DNA of 64,000 nucleotides, from NCBI GenBank assembly GCA_013151445.1, contig JAADIG010000082.1:1-64000 (forward strand). Direction: 5' to 3'. Every line of letters begins with the position of its first letter. The stretch's first letter is position 1. The position numbers were made by a program, and so were the translations under genes. Positions 50,120 to 58,897 of the stretch are shown here, in pieces. The notes beneath the pieces were generated by a model. That model ran no database searches and was not told where the DNA came from. It worked only from the letters and a program-made list of their open reading frames with translations. Origin of the DNA: Actinomycetota bacterium (GTDB taxonomy: Bacteria; Actinomycetota; Acidimicrobiia; Spongiisociales; UBA5794).

Positions 50120-50938
50120 TTAGGGGGCTCGGTCGATCTCTACACAACCATCGATAAGAATCTTGACGACCTCGACGATGTTGCCATTCTCGTCATACCG
50201 TTCAGCAAACAGCACATCCCCGCTGTACGTCGAGACTTCCGCCTGGAAGGAAGTGAGTCCGTCGACTGTGAGGGTCTCCAAGCAGATCTGCAGAAGCTCC
50301 GATTCGGTTGCGTAGGAGATGTCCAGGGTGCCCCGCTTGGTGGAGCTCCCGACCATCGCAAGATACTCCGACGCCGTAAGATCACCCATCGAGAATTCTC
50401 CATCTTCGTCACCCGCCCGGGTAGCGGATGGGTTGGGTGCCATGGTGGACGCTGCCGCTGTGGTGGTGGTGGCGTCCGCCATCTCGGTGACACTATCCGC
50501 CTGGCCAGCGGTCGGCGCCGACTCCGCAATCTGTCCGGCCGGCGCCGAGGTAGTTTCCGTCAAGGCCACGCTGTCAGCGGACTGGCTCCCAACGAGTCTT
50601 GGCAGAACACTGACGACACCTACGAATGCGAGGATGATGGCGGCGGTGGCGAAAACCCACGTCAGCCGTGACGAGGACCACGCCGATCGTTCGGGAGTTG
50701 ACGAGGTGACCGCGGCTGGGGACGCTGCGGCCCGAACTGCAGCACGGAGTTTCGCCGATTCGAACTCGGAGAGGTGGGGGGTGTCCGTCTCCTCAAGCCA
50801 TGTGAGTGCCTCGGTCTGGAGGCGCAGCTCCTCGGCGAGTTCCGGATCTGCGGCGATGTCATCGCGAAGGCGCGTTTCCTCTTCGGAAGTCAGGGTTCCG
50901 GAAAGCAGGTCGAAGATTCGGTCGTTATCGTTTCTCAT
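50120..50938 (-). CDS. anti-sigma factor-like transmembrane protein
   Basis: N-terminal helical cytoplasmic domain, TM RLTWVFATAAIILAFVGVVSVL, Ser/Thr-rich extracellular region; overlaps the sigma gene. Confidence 0.75.
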   Translation of the reverse strand: MRNDNDRIFDLLSGTLTSEEETRLRDDIAADPELAEELRLQTEALTWLEETDTPHLSEFESAKLRAAVRAAASPAAVTSSTPERSAWSSSRLTWVFATAAIILAFVGVVSVLPRLVGSQSADSVALTETTSAPAGQIAESAPTAGQADSVTEMADATTTTAAASTMAPNPSATRAGDEDGEFSMGDLTASEYLAMVGSSTKRGTLDISYATESELLQICLETLTVDGLTSFQAEVSTYSGDVLFAERYDENGNIVEVVKILIDGCVEIDRAP

Positions 50939-51513
50939 GGTGTCTCGTCTGTTTGATGTCGCGCGGACGGTGCAAAGTTCCCGAGTTGTATCGCAAGCTT
51001 GCGACGCGCCCGATAGACACGGGACTTCACGGTACCAACGGGAACTTCTAACACCTTGGCGGCTCTCTCGAGGTCGAACCCGTGGAGGTCCACAAGAACA
51101 ACAGCGGCGCGAAATTCGTCGGGGAGTCCCGCAAGCGCACTTTCGATAGCGGGTTGGATTTCCACAGCCGAGAACTCATCACTGGCTTTCACATCAACCG
51201 GATCGTGGTGTTCGGGGAGGGTCTCCGTTCGATGCCGTTTCTGTCGGCGTAGGTAGTCGTAACACGTGTTGACGGTGACCCGGTACAACCAGGTTGAGAA
51301 AGCCGCGGTTGCGTTGTATCGATCCGCCTTGCGAAAAACGGTGATGAATGTTTCCTGAGTCGCATCAAGGGCTGCCTGACGGTCGCCGAGTGTGCGCAGA
51401 CAGATAGCAAAGACGCGTTGTTCGTGCGCCGACATCAGGGTGTCGAAAGCTCCCTTATCACCGTCGAGAAAACGGTCAATAAGCTCTATGTCGAGGTTCT
51501 TGCGCTCAGTCAC
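50935..51513 (-). CDS. ECF-type RNA polymerase sigma factor
   Basis: DATQETFITVFRKADRYNATAAFSTWLYRVTVNTCYDYLRR; sigma4 AAKVLEVPVGTVKSRVYRARRKLA. Confidence 0.93.
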   Translation of the reverse strand: MTERKNLDIELIDRFLDGDKGAFDTLMSAHEQRVFAICLRTLGDRQAALDATQETFITVFRKADRYNATAAFSTWLYRVTVNTCYDYLRRQKRHRTETLPEHHDPVDVKASDEFSAVEIQPAIESALAGLPDEFRAAVVLVDLHGFDLERAAKVLEVPVGTVKSRVYRARRKLAIQLGNFAPSARHQTDETP

Positions 51514-51545
51514 AGTGCTAAGTGTGGCCTATTTCGGTGCGGTTG

Positions 51546-52841
51546 TCACGATCCGAACCGAACCTCACGTATAACGGCGACGTATTCGCCGGATCCGTCG
51601 TCGGGAAGATCGGTAAGCCAGAGAAGCCAGCTGCCACCGTCTCGGTCGGGGAGTTGGATCGTTGTGGTGCCAGTGGCGACGACCGCCGAGGAGATATGTT
51701 CCCATTCGGCGATCGGAGCCGATGCGTTCGCCGACCACGCAATCGAAAACGCGGTTCCCGATGTGGCCACGATCTCCAGGGTGCGTGCTTTTGCAACAGG
51801 CGACAGGATCACACCAACACCTGGTTTGATGAGCGGCAACGGATCGAAGTAGCGTTCGGTTGTCCAGCTTGTCTCGACATCTCCGTCGGCAAGAAGTGGA
51901 AGCCGGTCGTCGTGCTCGGTCCCGTCACCGTAGGGGTCTGCCACGATGGCGGAGAACCCCACTAGTCCCGCGGGGAGGGTTGTTGTTGTAGACCCCGGTG
52001 GTGAGGTTGTTGTGACAATGACCTGGCGGGCCTGCGGGGTCGCGGGGAAGAGAAACGGCGAGTCATTATCCGTCTCGATCGAGAGCCCAACACCAGCGAT
52101 AATTGCCGCGGCGAGTACGAGCACGGTCGCGGGAATTAACCATGTCCATGTCCAACCGCGGGTCATGATCTGGCGGGGTTCGTAGCGGATTTCACGCAAT
52201 GCGCTTGCGAGCGCGGACGAGGAAAGCTGTCCTGACTCGGCGGCCGCGAGCGCTGCATCGACCTCCGGGGACAAACCCTCGGCAACCTGTGATGCGGCAA
52301 TACTGGGTTCGGTTGTTCCGGTGACCGCGGCGCGTAACGTCCGCGCAAGGGCGGCCGTGTCGGCTTCGGGTCCCTCGCCCTTGGATGTCCTTCCGGCGGC
52401 ACCGAGCTTTGCGGGATGGGCGGCAGAGAAATAGATAGCGGAGGGCTCGATGGACCCGTGTACAACGCCGACGGCGTGGAGAGCCGCGAGACCTTCAGCA
52501 AGCCCGGCGGCGTTCGGTAAGAATTCACTCACTGGGATCGTCTCACCGGCCCGGATGCGATCTTCAATCGAGACACCACCGTTCCACTCGACCACCGCGT
52601 AGGCACTCTCATCATCAATATGGAGGGTGTACACCGCGGCCAGGTGAACATGTGAAATCGCAGCCGTTGCTTGCACGTTCTGTTGGAAGAGTCGTCGCCG
52701 GACCGCTGTCGCACCCGGATTGAGTACTCGAATGAGCACTGGTCGGTCGAGCAATGTGTCGGTGGCGAGCCATTCATCGATATCACCATCGCGGCCAAGC
52801 CGGATATGAACCGTAAATCGTTCTGGAACTGGAGGAGCCAC
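51546..52841 (-). CDS. protein kinase-like (pseudokinase) domain, TM segment and extracytoplasmic discoidin-like domain
   Basis: LIRVLNPG, GVVHGSIEPSAIYF in place of HRD, no DFG; TM WLIPATVLVLAAAIIAGVGL; C-terminal SIAWSANASAPIAEWEHISSAVV...AVIREVRFGS. Confidence 0.65.
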   Translation of the reverse strand: MAPPVPERFTVHIRLGRDGDIDEWLATDTLLDRPVLIRVLNPGATAVRRRLFQQNVQATAAISHVHLAAVYTLHIDDESAYAVVEWNGGVSIEDRIRAGETIPVSEFLPNAAGLAEGLAALHAVGVVHGSIEPSAIYFSAAHPAKLGAAGRTSKGEGPEADTAALARTLRAAVTGTTEPSIAASQVAEGLSPEVDAALAAAESGQLSSSALASALREIRYEPRQIMTRGWTWTWLIPATVLVLAAAIIAGVGLSIETDNDSPFLFPATPQARQVIVTTTSPPGSTTTTLPAGLVGFSAIVADPYGDGTEHDDRLPLLADGDVETSWTTERYFDPLPLIKPGVGVILSPVAKARTLEIVATSGTAFSIAWSANASAPIAEWEHISSAVVATGTTTIQLPDRDGGSWLLWLTDLPDDGSGEYVAVIREVRFGS

Positions 52842-52895
52842 GAAACCTCGTCGGGTCGCCGAAACCAGCCTAACGCTGGGCCGAATAAGCGCGGG

Positions 52896-53633
52896 TTATT
52901 GGCCGAACCGCATCAAGGCAAGACGCTCCGGCAGCACTTCATACCCCTCGGATTCGTAGAGCGAGATCGCCGGTGTGTTGTCGAACTGTGTATTCAACAG
53001 AATCGCCTGCGAGCCGTGTGCCCGCGCTTTGCGCGCCGCAACCCTGACAAGTGACCGCCCCATTCCGTGACCCTGCCACGAGGGGTGAACTGCCACCCGT
53101 TGAAGGTACGAAATAGCGTTGCCGTAACCGACTATCGCGAACCCGATAGAGTGCCCGTCGGAGTTTCGGATAACAAGGACGGTCGATCGAGTCGTTGCCT
53201 GCATTGCCTCGGTTATGCCATGGATGTCGAATCGCCAAAAAGGATCGAACGCCGCACGATCGATGTCCAACAGCCCGTTGATAGGTTCCGCTGTCCGTTC
53301 AACGACCAGATGGTCCGGTGCCGGAACCTGGTGGTTGAGATCGAGACGCAACAGTGCCAACTCGACGTCCTCGTCGAAACCGGAGTCCATCCAGGGTTTC
53401 CTGGCACCCGTCGGCAGTGGTGGAGAGATAACACTTTCAGCGCCAAGTTCCAGCAGTCGCAGGGCACAGGCATTGATGAAAAGTGAACCCCCACGGATCA
53501 ACCGCAATGACGCGTCATCTATGTGATCGTTCCAGGGTCGTGCCGTGGCACGGGCCCATCCGCGTCGAAGAATCGTAGGACCTGGCCAATCCCCCTTATG
53601 GATCAATGTGAATGGCGTCTCAGCGAGTGCCAT
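52896..53633 (-). CDS. GNAT family N-acetyltransferase
   Basis: ISYLQRVAVHPSWQGHGMGRSLVRVAARKARAHGSQAILLNTQFDNTPAISLYESEGYEVL. Confidence 0.9.
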   Translation of the reverse strand: MALAETPFTLIHKGDWPGPTILRRGWARATARPWNDHIDDASLRLIRGGSLFINACALRLLELGAESVISPPLPTGARKPWMDSGFDEDVELALLRLDLNHQVPAPDHLVVERTAEPINGLLDIDRAAFDPFWRFDIHGITEAMQATTRSTVLVIRNSDGHSIGFAIVGYGNAISYLQRVAVHPSWQGHGMGRSLVRVAARKARAHGSQAILLNTQFDNTPAISLYESEGYEVLPERLALMRFGQ

Positions 53634-53764
53634 GTCTATATCTCATTCCAGTTCGGGAGCAAAGGTTACCCGGCTTTCAAGGGTGCCAAGTCAAGATCGA
53701 CGAAAGAAGTGAATTCCTTAACCGGTCGGTCTTTTGGTCAGTATTCATCCTTGACAGGCCGTCA

Positions 53765-53786
53765 TTTTAGAGAGTACTCTCTAAAA
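53765..53786. promoter_or_regulatory. 22-bp perfect palindrome, probable TetR autoregulatory operator
   Basis: TTTTAGAGAGTACTCTCTAAAA, 4 nt upstream of the TetR ATG; TTGACA at 53751-53756 as -35. Confidence 0.75.
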
Positions 53787-53790
53787 CAAG

Positions 53791-54381
53791 ATGAGTAGGC
53801 CAACAAAATATGACGCCGATACGATCCTCGATGCTTCACTTGCGGTGGCACTTGAACGAGGACCTTCCGAGTTCACAGTTGCGGAGATCGCACGGAAGAT
53901 GCACGCACCGAGTGGATCGATCTATCACCGCTTCTCTGGGAAGGATGTTCTCATTGGAGCTCTCTGGTTGCGGGCCGTCGAACGGTTCCAGGAAGGGTTC
54001 CTTGCAGCCGTGTCGATTGAAGATCCGCTAACAGCTGCGGTCTCGGCTGCGACTCATGTCGTGCAGTGGAGCCGAAACGACCTCGACCACGCCAGGCTCC
54101 TGCTGGTCCACCGCAGCGCGGATTTCCTTAGTTCCGGATGGCCAGAGGAACTACAACACCGAAACGAGATGCAGCGCGCGGCCGTGACGACAGGGATGCG
54201 GAAGTTGACGAAGCGGCTCGGTGCGACACATGCCGATGGCCGCGCCCGCGTGAGGTTTGCCGTGATGAGCGTCCCTTATGGAGCGGTCCGCCCCGCGTTG
54301 GCTGCCGGTCGACGTCCCGAAACCAGAGTTGAGCACCTTGTCGAGGAGACGGCGCTCGCACTTCTCACGCCGCTTGTGTGA
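53791..54381 (+). CDS. TetR family transcriptional regulator
   Basis: TILDASLAVALERGPSEFTVAEIARKMHAPSGSIYHRFSGKDVLIGAL. Confidence 0.92.
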   Translation: MSRPTKYDADTILDASLAVALERGPSEFTVAEIARKMHAPSGSIYHRFSGKDVLIGALWLRAVERFQEGFLAAVSIEDPLTAAVSAATHVVQWSRNDLDHARLLLVHRSADFLSSGWPEELQHRNEMQRAAVTTGMRKLTKRLGATHADGRARVRFAVMSVPYGAVRPALAAGRRPETRVEHLVEETALALLTPLV

Positions 54382-54395
54382 GGCGGTGATCACCG

Positions 54396-54887
54396 TTGAT
54401 TGAGGAGCACGTATGGGCACGTGGTGTCAAGGTGCTGCACCAGGGAATGGCGTCTTCCCTCCATTGCTCGATCGCGAGTATCAATGACGACGGTACGCCG
54501 CATGTCACCCCCATCGGGTCCCTGCTTGTTACCGGGCCGTCGACCGGAGTGTATTTCGACGTGTTTGCTAGTCGTTTGTCCCGAAATGTTGATAGAGATC
54601 CCAACGTGACAATCCTTGCGGTAAACAGTTCGAGTTGGTTCTGGCTCAAGATGTTTGTCCGTGGCCGATTCATTGAATATCCCGGCGTACGTTTGATCGG
54701 CACGATCGGGCCGAGGCGCGAATCTACCCAACGAGAACGAGAGCGGTTCGAGGCCAGGGTGAGGCTCCTCCGGCGTCTGCGGGGATATGACGCCCTGTGG
54801 AACGATGTGGGTCACGTACGAGACATAGAGTTCACGGCGCTCAACTATGTGCGTATCGGCAGGGCGACTCGTCACCTTGCCGGCTGA
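54396..54887 (+). CDS. pyridoxamine 5'-phosphate oxidase-fold (FMN/F420-binding) protein
   Basis: HCSIASINDDGTPHVTPIGSLLV; TTG start as given by the ORF track. Confidence 0.7.
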   Translation: MIEEHVWARGVKVLHQGMASSLHCSIASINDDGTPHVTPIGSLLVTGPSTGVYFDVFASRLSRNVDRDPNVTILAVNSSSWFWLKMFVRGRFIEYPGVRLIGTIGPRRESTQRERERFEARVRLLRRLRGYDALWNDVGHVRDIEFTALNYVRIGRATRHLAG

Positions 54888-54988
54888 AGAGTGGCGGTTT
54901 CGATCCGCCCCGTCTGGAAGCAGGAGCAGTCGGACGGACCGATGTAGCGCGGCTGTGGAAGCTCGAGAGGGAGCAGTAGGATTCCCGG

Positions 54989-56065
54989 ATGGCACTTTCC
55001 GATCGCATTCTCATGGGGCCCGGTCCCTGCAATCCGTACCCCGACGCTGTCGCCGCACTGGGACGTCCCATGCTTGGACACCTCGATCCGGAGTTTCTTG
55101 GCATCCTCGACGAAACTAATGACCGTCTGCGAGAGGTCTGGAAGACGTCGAATCGATTGACATTTCCAGTCAGCGCTACGGGGTCCGCAGGTATGGAGAT
55201 ATGTTTGGTCAACGTCATCGAACCAGGTGACGCTGTCGTTATCGGTGTCAATGGCGTGTTCGGCGGGAGGATGGTCGAGGTTGCCGAACGGTGTGGTGCC
55301 GATGTGACCCGTGTCGATTTTGAGTGGGGTCAGCCGGTGGATCCGGAGCAGCTCCTGGATGCCCATCCGAATCCGAAACTGATCGGTGTGGTTCACGCAG
55401 AGACCTCGACGGGTGTGCGATCCGAGATCGGTGAGTTGGGTGCCAACAAGGGTGACGCGCTGCTGCTTGTGGACTGCGTCACATCGCTCGGGGGCATCCC
55501 GGTGGAGATCGACGAGTGGGGAGTCGACCTTGCGTATTCGGGGACCCAAAAGTGTCTTGGTGTGGCGCCTGGTCTTGCTCCGGTCACGGTTTCTGAGCGA
55601 GCCCGCCAATTTATCGTCGCTCGACCCCGAAGTTGGTACCTCGACCTCAACTTGATCTCAAAATACGTGGATGGTGAAGGTGCTCGGGCCTATCACCACA
55701 CGGCACCCATTTCGATGATCTTCAGTTTGCACGCCGGTCTTGGTGCGGTGCTCGACGAGGGACTCGAGAACGCTTGGGAACGTCACGAAACGTGCGGTCG
55801 TCGTCTCCGCGAGGGTCTCACCGATCTTGGATTCGAGTTGTTCGCGGTAGAGGGGCACCGGCTGCCCGAGCTCACGACCGTCACGGTACCCGACGGTGTT
55901 GATGACGCCGTTGTGCGGTCCCGGCTTCTCTCCGACTATGGCATTGAAATCGGTGGTGGTCTTGGTGCTTATGCGGGCAAAGTGTGGCGGATTGGGTGCA
56001 TGGGACACACGGCTCGACTCCGCAACGTGGAACTCCTTCTGGCGGCCCTCACCCAACTCGTCTAG
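54989..56065 (+). CDS. class V aminotransferase (alanine-glyoxylate aminotransferase-like)
   Basis: MGPGPCNPYPDAVAALGRPMLGHLDPEF, DLAYSGTQKCLGVAPGLAPVTVS. Confidence 0.92.
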   Translation: MALSDRILMGPGPCNPYPDAVAALGRPMLGHLDPEFLGILDETNDRLREVWKTSNRLTFPVSATGSAGMEICLVNVIEPGDAVVIGVNGVFGGRMVEVAERCGADVTRVDFEWGQPVDPEQLLDAHPNPKLIGVVHAETSTGVRSEIGELGANKGDALLLVDCVTSLGGIPVEIDEWGVDLAYSGTQKCLGVAPGLAPVTVSERARQFIVARPRSWYLDLNLISKYVDGEGARAYHHTAPISMIFSLHAGLGAVLDEGLENAWERHETCGRRLREGLTDLGFELFAVEGHRLPELTTVTVPDGVDDAVVRSRLLSDYGIEIGGGLGAYAGKVWRIGCMGHTARLRNVELLLAALTQLV

Positions 56066-56108
56066 CGACCTCCCGCGGAATTCCCGAGGTCGGGAGCTAC
56101 GATCCGTT

Positions 56109-56750
56109 ATGGCGGTGATCCCTTTCTACGGTTCCGATGATCCTGATCTGTTCGCTATCGAGCGGGGTGCGATGGACCGCGAAGGACGCGTCATTGCCGC
56201 CCTTGACGAGAACCTACCAACGACGGGTACGGCACTTGATGTTGGTGCCGGGGATGGATTCACGGCCGAGCGACTTACGACGCGCACACGCAATGTCGTT
56301 GCTCTCGAGCCTGCCGCGGGCATGATCCGTCGCGACCGGCGGCTTGCTTGGGTTCAGGGCGAAGCCGAATGTCTGCCTTTCGCCGACGCTTCGTTCGGTG
56401 CCGCGTACGCCACATGGGCGTACTTCTTCTCACGCAATTGGGACCCTTCTCCCGGACTTCGCGAGCTTCACCGAGTGGTTCGTCGCGGTGGTCCGCTGTT
56501 GATTGTCGACAACCTCGGATCCGATGAATTCAGCGCCCTTTCCCTCGATGACATGAGCGCCGATACCGAATTCTGGGTTCGCAACGGCTTCGCTTGCCTT
56601 GCCATCGACACACATTTCGACTTTGAGAACATGACCGAAGCCCGCGCTCTTCTGGAGCTCTTTTTTGGCGAGACTGGTGGCGAGCGTGCGGCCTTGCGCC
56701 TGTCGTTTCGCGTCGGCTTGTTCGTTGGTCGCAGTTCGGGCTGCCGTTAG
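56109..56750 (+). CDS. class I SAM-dependent methyltransferase
   Basis: ALDVGAGDGFTAERLTTRT, LPFADASFGAAYATWAYF; ATG at 56109. Confidence 0.85.
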   Translation: MAVIPFYGSDDPDLFAIERGAMDREGRVIAALDENLPTTGTALDVGAGDGFTAERLTTRTRNVVALEPAAGMIRRDRRLAWVQGEAECLPFADASFGAAYATWAYFFSRNWDPSPGLRELHRVVRRGGPLLIVDNLGSDEFSALSLDDMSADTEFWVRNGFACLAIDTHFDFENMTEARALLELFFGETGGERAALRLSFRVGLFVGRSSGCR

Positions 56751-56934
56751 GTTGCTCCGGAGCGATCGCCCGGTGTGCAGTTCGGTAGTGGGTCGGGGTC
56801 AACCCGGTGGTATTGACATCTTCAATGATCGAGGGTCTCTCAGGTTGACCCGAACGATTTCCGACCGATTGCAACCAGGGCTGGTCGCAATGCCGTTCGG
56901 TCGGTGAAACACGAACACTCCAAGCGGGCGGGGA

Positions 56935-57230
56935 GTGAATGCGTTGACCAATCCCGATGTGGGACCTGACAACCTCGGATCGGCGGCGTTTCACGAAACA
57001 CTTGTCGAGGTTCGCCGAATCGACGACGACCACGTTGCGGAGCTTCCAGGGTGGGCGGACGGTACCAACCTCGAGAAATCCGTTCGTTACGGGTCCTCCA
57101 GGTCAACGGGTGGCGCCTCAAGGGATACCAGGTGACCCTCGATTCTCAGTCCGTTGCTGTCGACGTCGGTTTCGACATTGGGTGGGCGGCGACGATCAAC
57201 GTTGTTGTTGCTGCTGTGATGGTCCGTTGA
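56935..57230 (+). pseudogene. possible frameshifted small protein gene
   Basis: Frame a: MNALTNPDVGPDNLGSAAFHETLVEVRRIDDDHVAELPGWADGTNLEK..., continued in another frame as EIRSLRVLQVNGWRLKGYQVTLDSQSVAVDVGFDIGWAATINVVVAAVMVR*. Confidence 0.35.
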
Positions 57231-58722
57231 TGAGGGCATCCCGAGTGCGTTCGAGGACGAGGTCGACACCGGTATTGTCGATGAAGAAACTCGGGGTGTA
57301 TCTCAGTGAGTTGGTTCCACCGTGGATCACACCGAGTCCATTCCTGCGGAGATATTCTTCGGTGCTGCCCGCACCGGTACAGGTAAACCGGGGATGAAGT
57401 TCGCAGCTGAGCAGTAACCCGGTTCCCTGTACTTTTGTGATCGTGTCCTTGAGTTCTTGAGCGATATCACGGAGTCCATCGACCAGTTGCTTGCCGCGCC
57501 GCACAATGTTGTCACGTAGTTCGGGGGTGATGTTGTCGAGCACCTCGACCGCGATATCCATCGCACGTGGGTTCGACGTCATGGTGTTGCCGTACACACC
57601 CTTGCGGTAAAGAGCCGCGGTGGAGGCAGTCATGGCGAGGACCGAGAGGGGATATTGCCCCGCGTTGAGGGCCTTCGAATATGTCTCCATGTCGGGAGCT
57701 GGAAGGTGCTGAAAACCGGGATAGTCGACGATCGATAGGACCCCGTGCGCTCGAAGACCGGCCTGGATCGAGTCGACGAGGAGAAGTGCGCCGTGCTGAG
57801 AAGTCAGCTCTCGGGCCCGCTCGTAGAAATCTGGAGTCATTGACAGACCGGGGTCTCCCTCGCCCATGACTGGCTCCATGAAAAACGCCTGGATGAATAG
57901 ATTCTCGTTCTCCGCGTCCTTGAACACCGTTTCCAGAGACTCGATATTGTTCGGTTCGATAGTGAGTAGCGTGTCTGAGTCTCGAAACGATGCCAGATGA
58001 TCGCGGTATTTCTTACGGGTCGAGTCTGTGAAGTGGGCGGGACCGTCCGTCCGACCGTGGAAGCTGTTTGTCAGACTTGCCGACCGGATTGGCTTGCCGT
58101 CGTAACGACCACCGGGATCGGTCATCGACTTGGCGTTGATGTCGCTCAATCGCGTCGCCACATTCACTGCTTCGGAACCACTGTTGAGGCAAAGAAACTT
58201 TGCGAATGGAGGTGTACCCGAGCGGGTGTGTCCAATCTCTTGCCGGAGCCGATCGATGAAATCCAGATGACTGACGGAGGGTGTCATAACGTTGGCCATG
58301 ACGTGGGGACGGCTCATTGCCTCAATGACACCGCGTGGGGCGTGACCGAAGCCGAGCATGCCATAACCCCCGCAGTCATATATGACAGCACCCTTGAGGG
58401 TGATGATCCACGGTCCGTCACCGGCAAGAGCGATGTATGGGTTGATCTGGTCATCGGGATAAAAGTTCACGAACCCGTCCTGTACCCGGGCACATTGGGT
58501 TTTCTCGTCCATTGCGAGAAGATCGGGATGTGTTGTCATGAGACGCTCATAGTGCGCAAATGCGTCGACTACCGCGCGCCGGAGAGACTCATCTGAAACG
58601 AGGATTGTACGAACTGCTTCCTGGCCGAGACCGATTGTCTGGGCCGGCCCACCATGCGTGCGCATCTGGAGGAGACGTGATAGCAAAACGTCTGTGTCGA
58701 GTGTTCGAGCAGTGTTTGTCAC
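57196..58722 (-). CDS. class III aminotransferase
   Basis: LNSGSEAVNVATRL, SFHGRTDGPAHFTDS, LLLVDSIQAGLRAHG, YSKALNAGQYPLSVLAM. Confidence 0.88.
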   Translation of the reverse strand: MTNTARTLDTDVLLSRLLQMRTHGGPAQTIGLGQEAVRTILVSDESLRRAVVDAFAHYERLMTTHPDLLAMDEKTQCARVQDGFVNFYPDDQINPYIALAGDGPWIITLKGAVIYDCGGYGMLGFGHAPRGVIEAMSRPHVMANVMTPSVSHLDFIDRLRQEIGHTRSGTPPFAKFLCLNSGSEAVNVATRLSDINAKSMTDPGGRYDGKPIRSASLTNSFHGRTDGPAHFTDSTRKKYRDHLASFRDSDTLLTIEPNNIESLETVFKDAENENLFIQAFFMEPVMGEGDPGLSMTPDFYERARELTSQHGALLLVDSIQAGLRAHGVLSIVDYPGFQHLPAPDMETYSKALNAGQYPLSVLAMTASTAALYRKGVYGNTMTSNPRAMDIAVEVLDNITPELRDNIVRRGKQLVDGLRDIAQELKDTITKVQGTGLLLSCELHPRFTCTGAGSTEEYLRRNGLGVIHGGTNSLRYTPSFFIDNTGVDLVLERTRDALINGPSQQQQQR

Positions 58723-58897
58723 GCGGGTCCTCCAATAGTTCAGGCGGTCGGGAACAGTAGCAAGAAAACCGGCGGACCGATAACGGTTCGGGGTCCCGAT
58801 TCCACAAGATTCGTATCACCAGAGTGTAACGACTGGTGCAATGAAGTGTCCGACGTGGTGAGCCATGTAACGAGGTCGCCGCCCATAGGCGGGAGCG

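Noticed and set aside
56986-57001. parS-like sequence cgtttcacgaaacact
   Set aside because: Lacks the central CACGTG of parS (GTTTCACGTGAAAC); two bases are missing, so probably chance.
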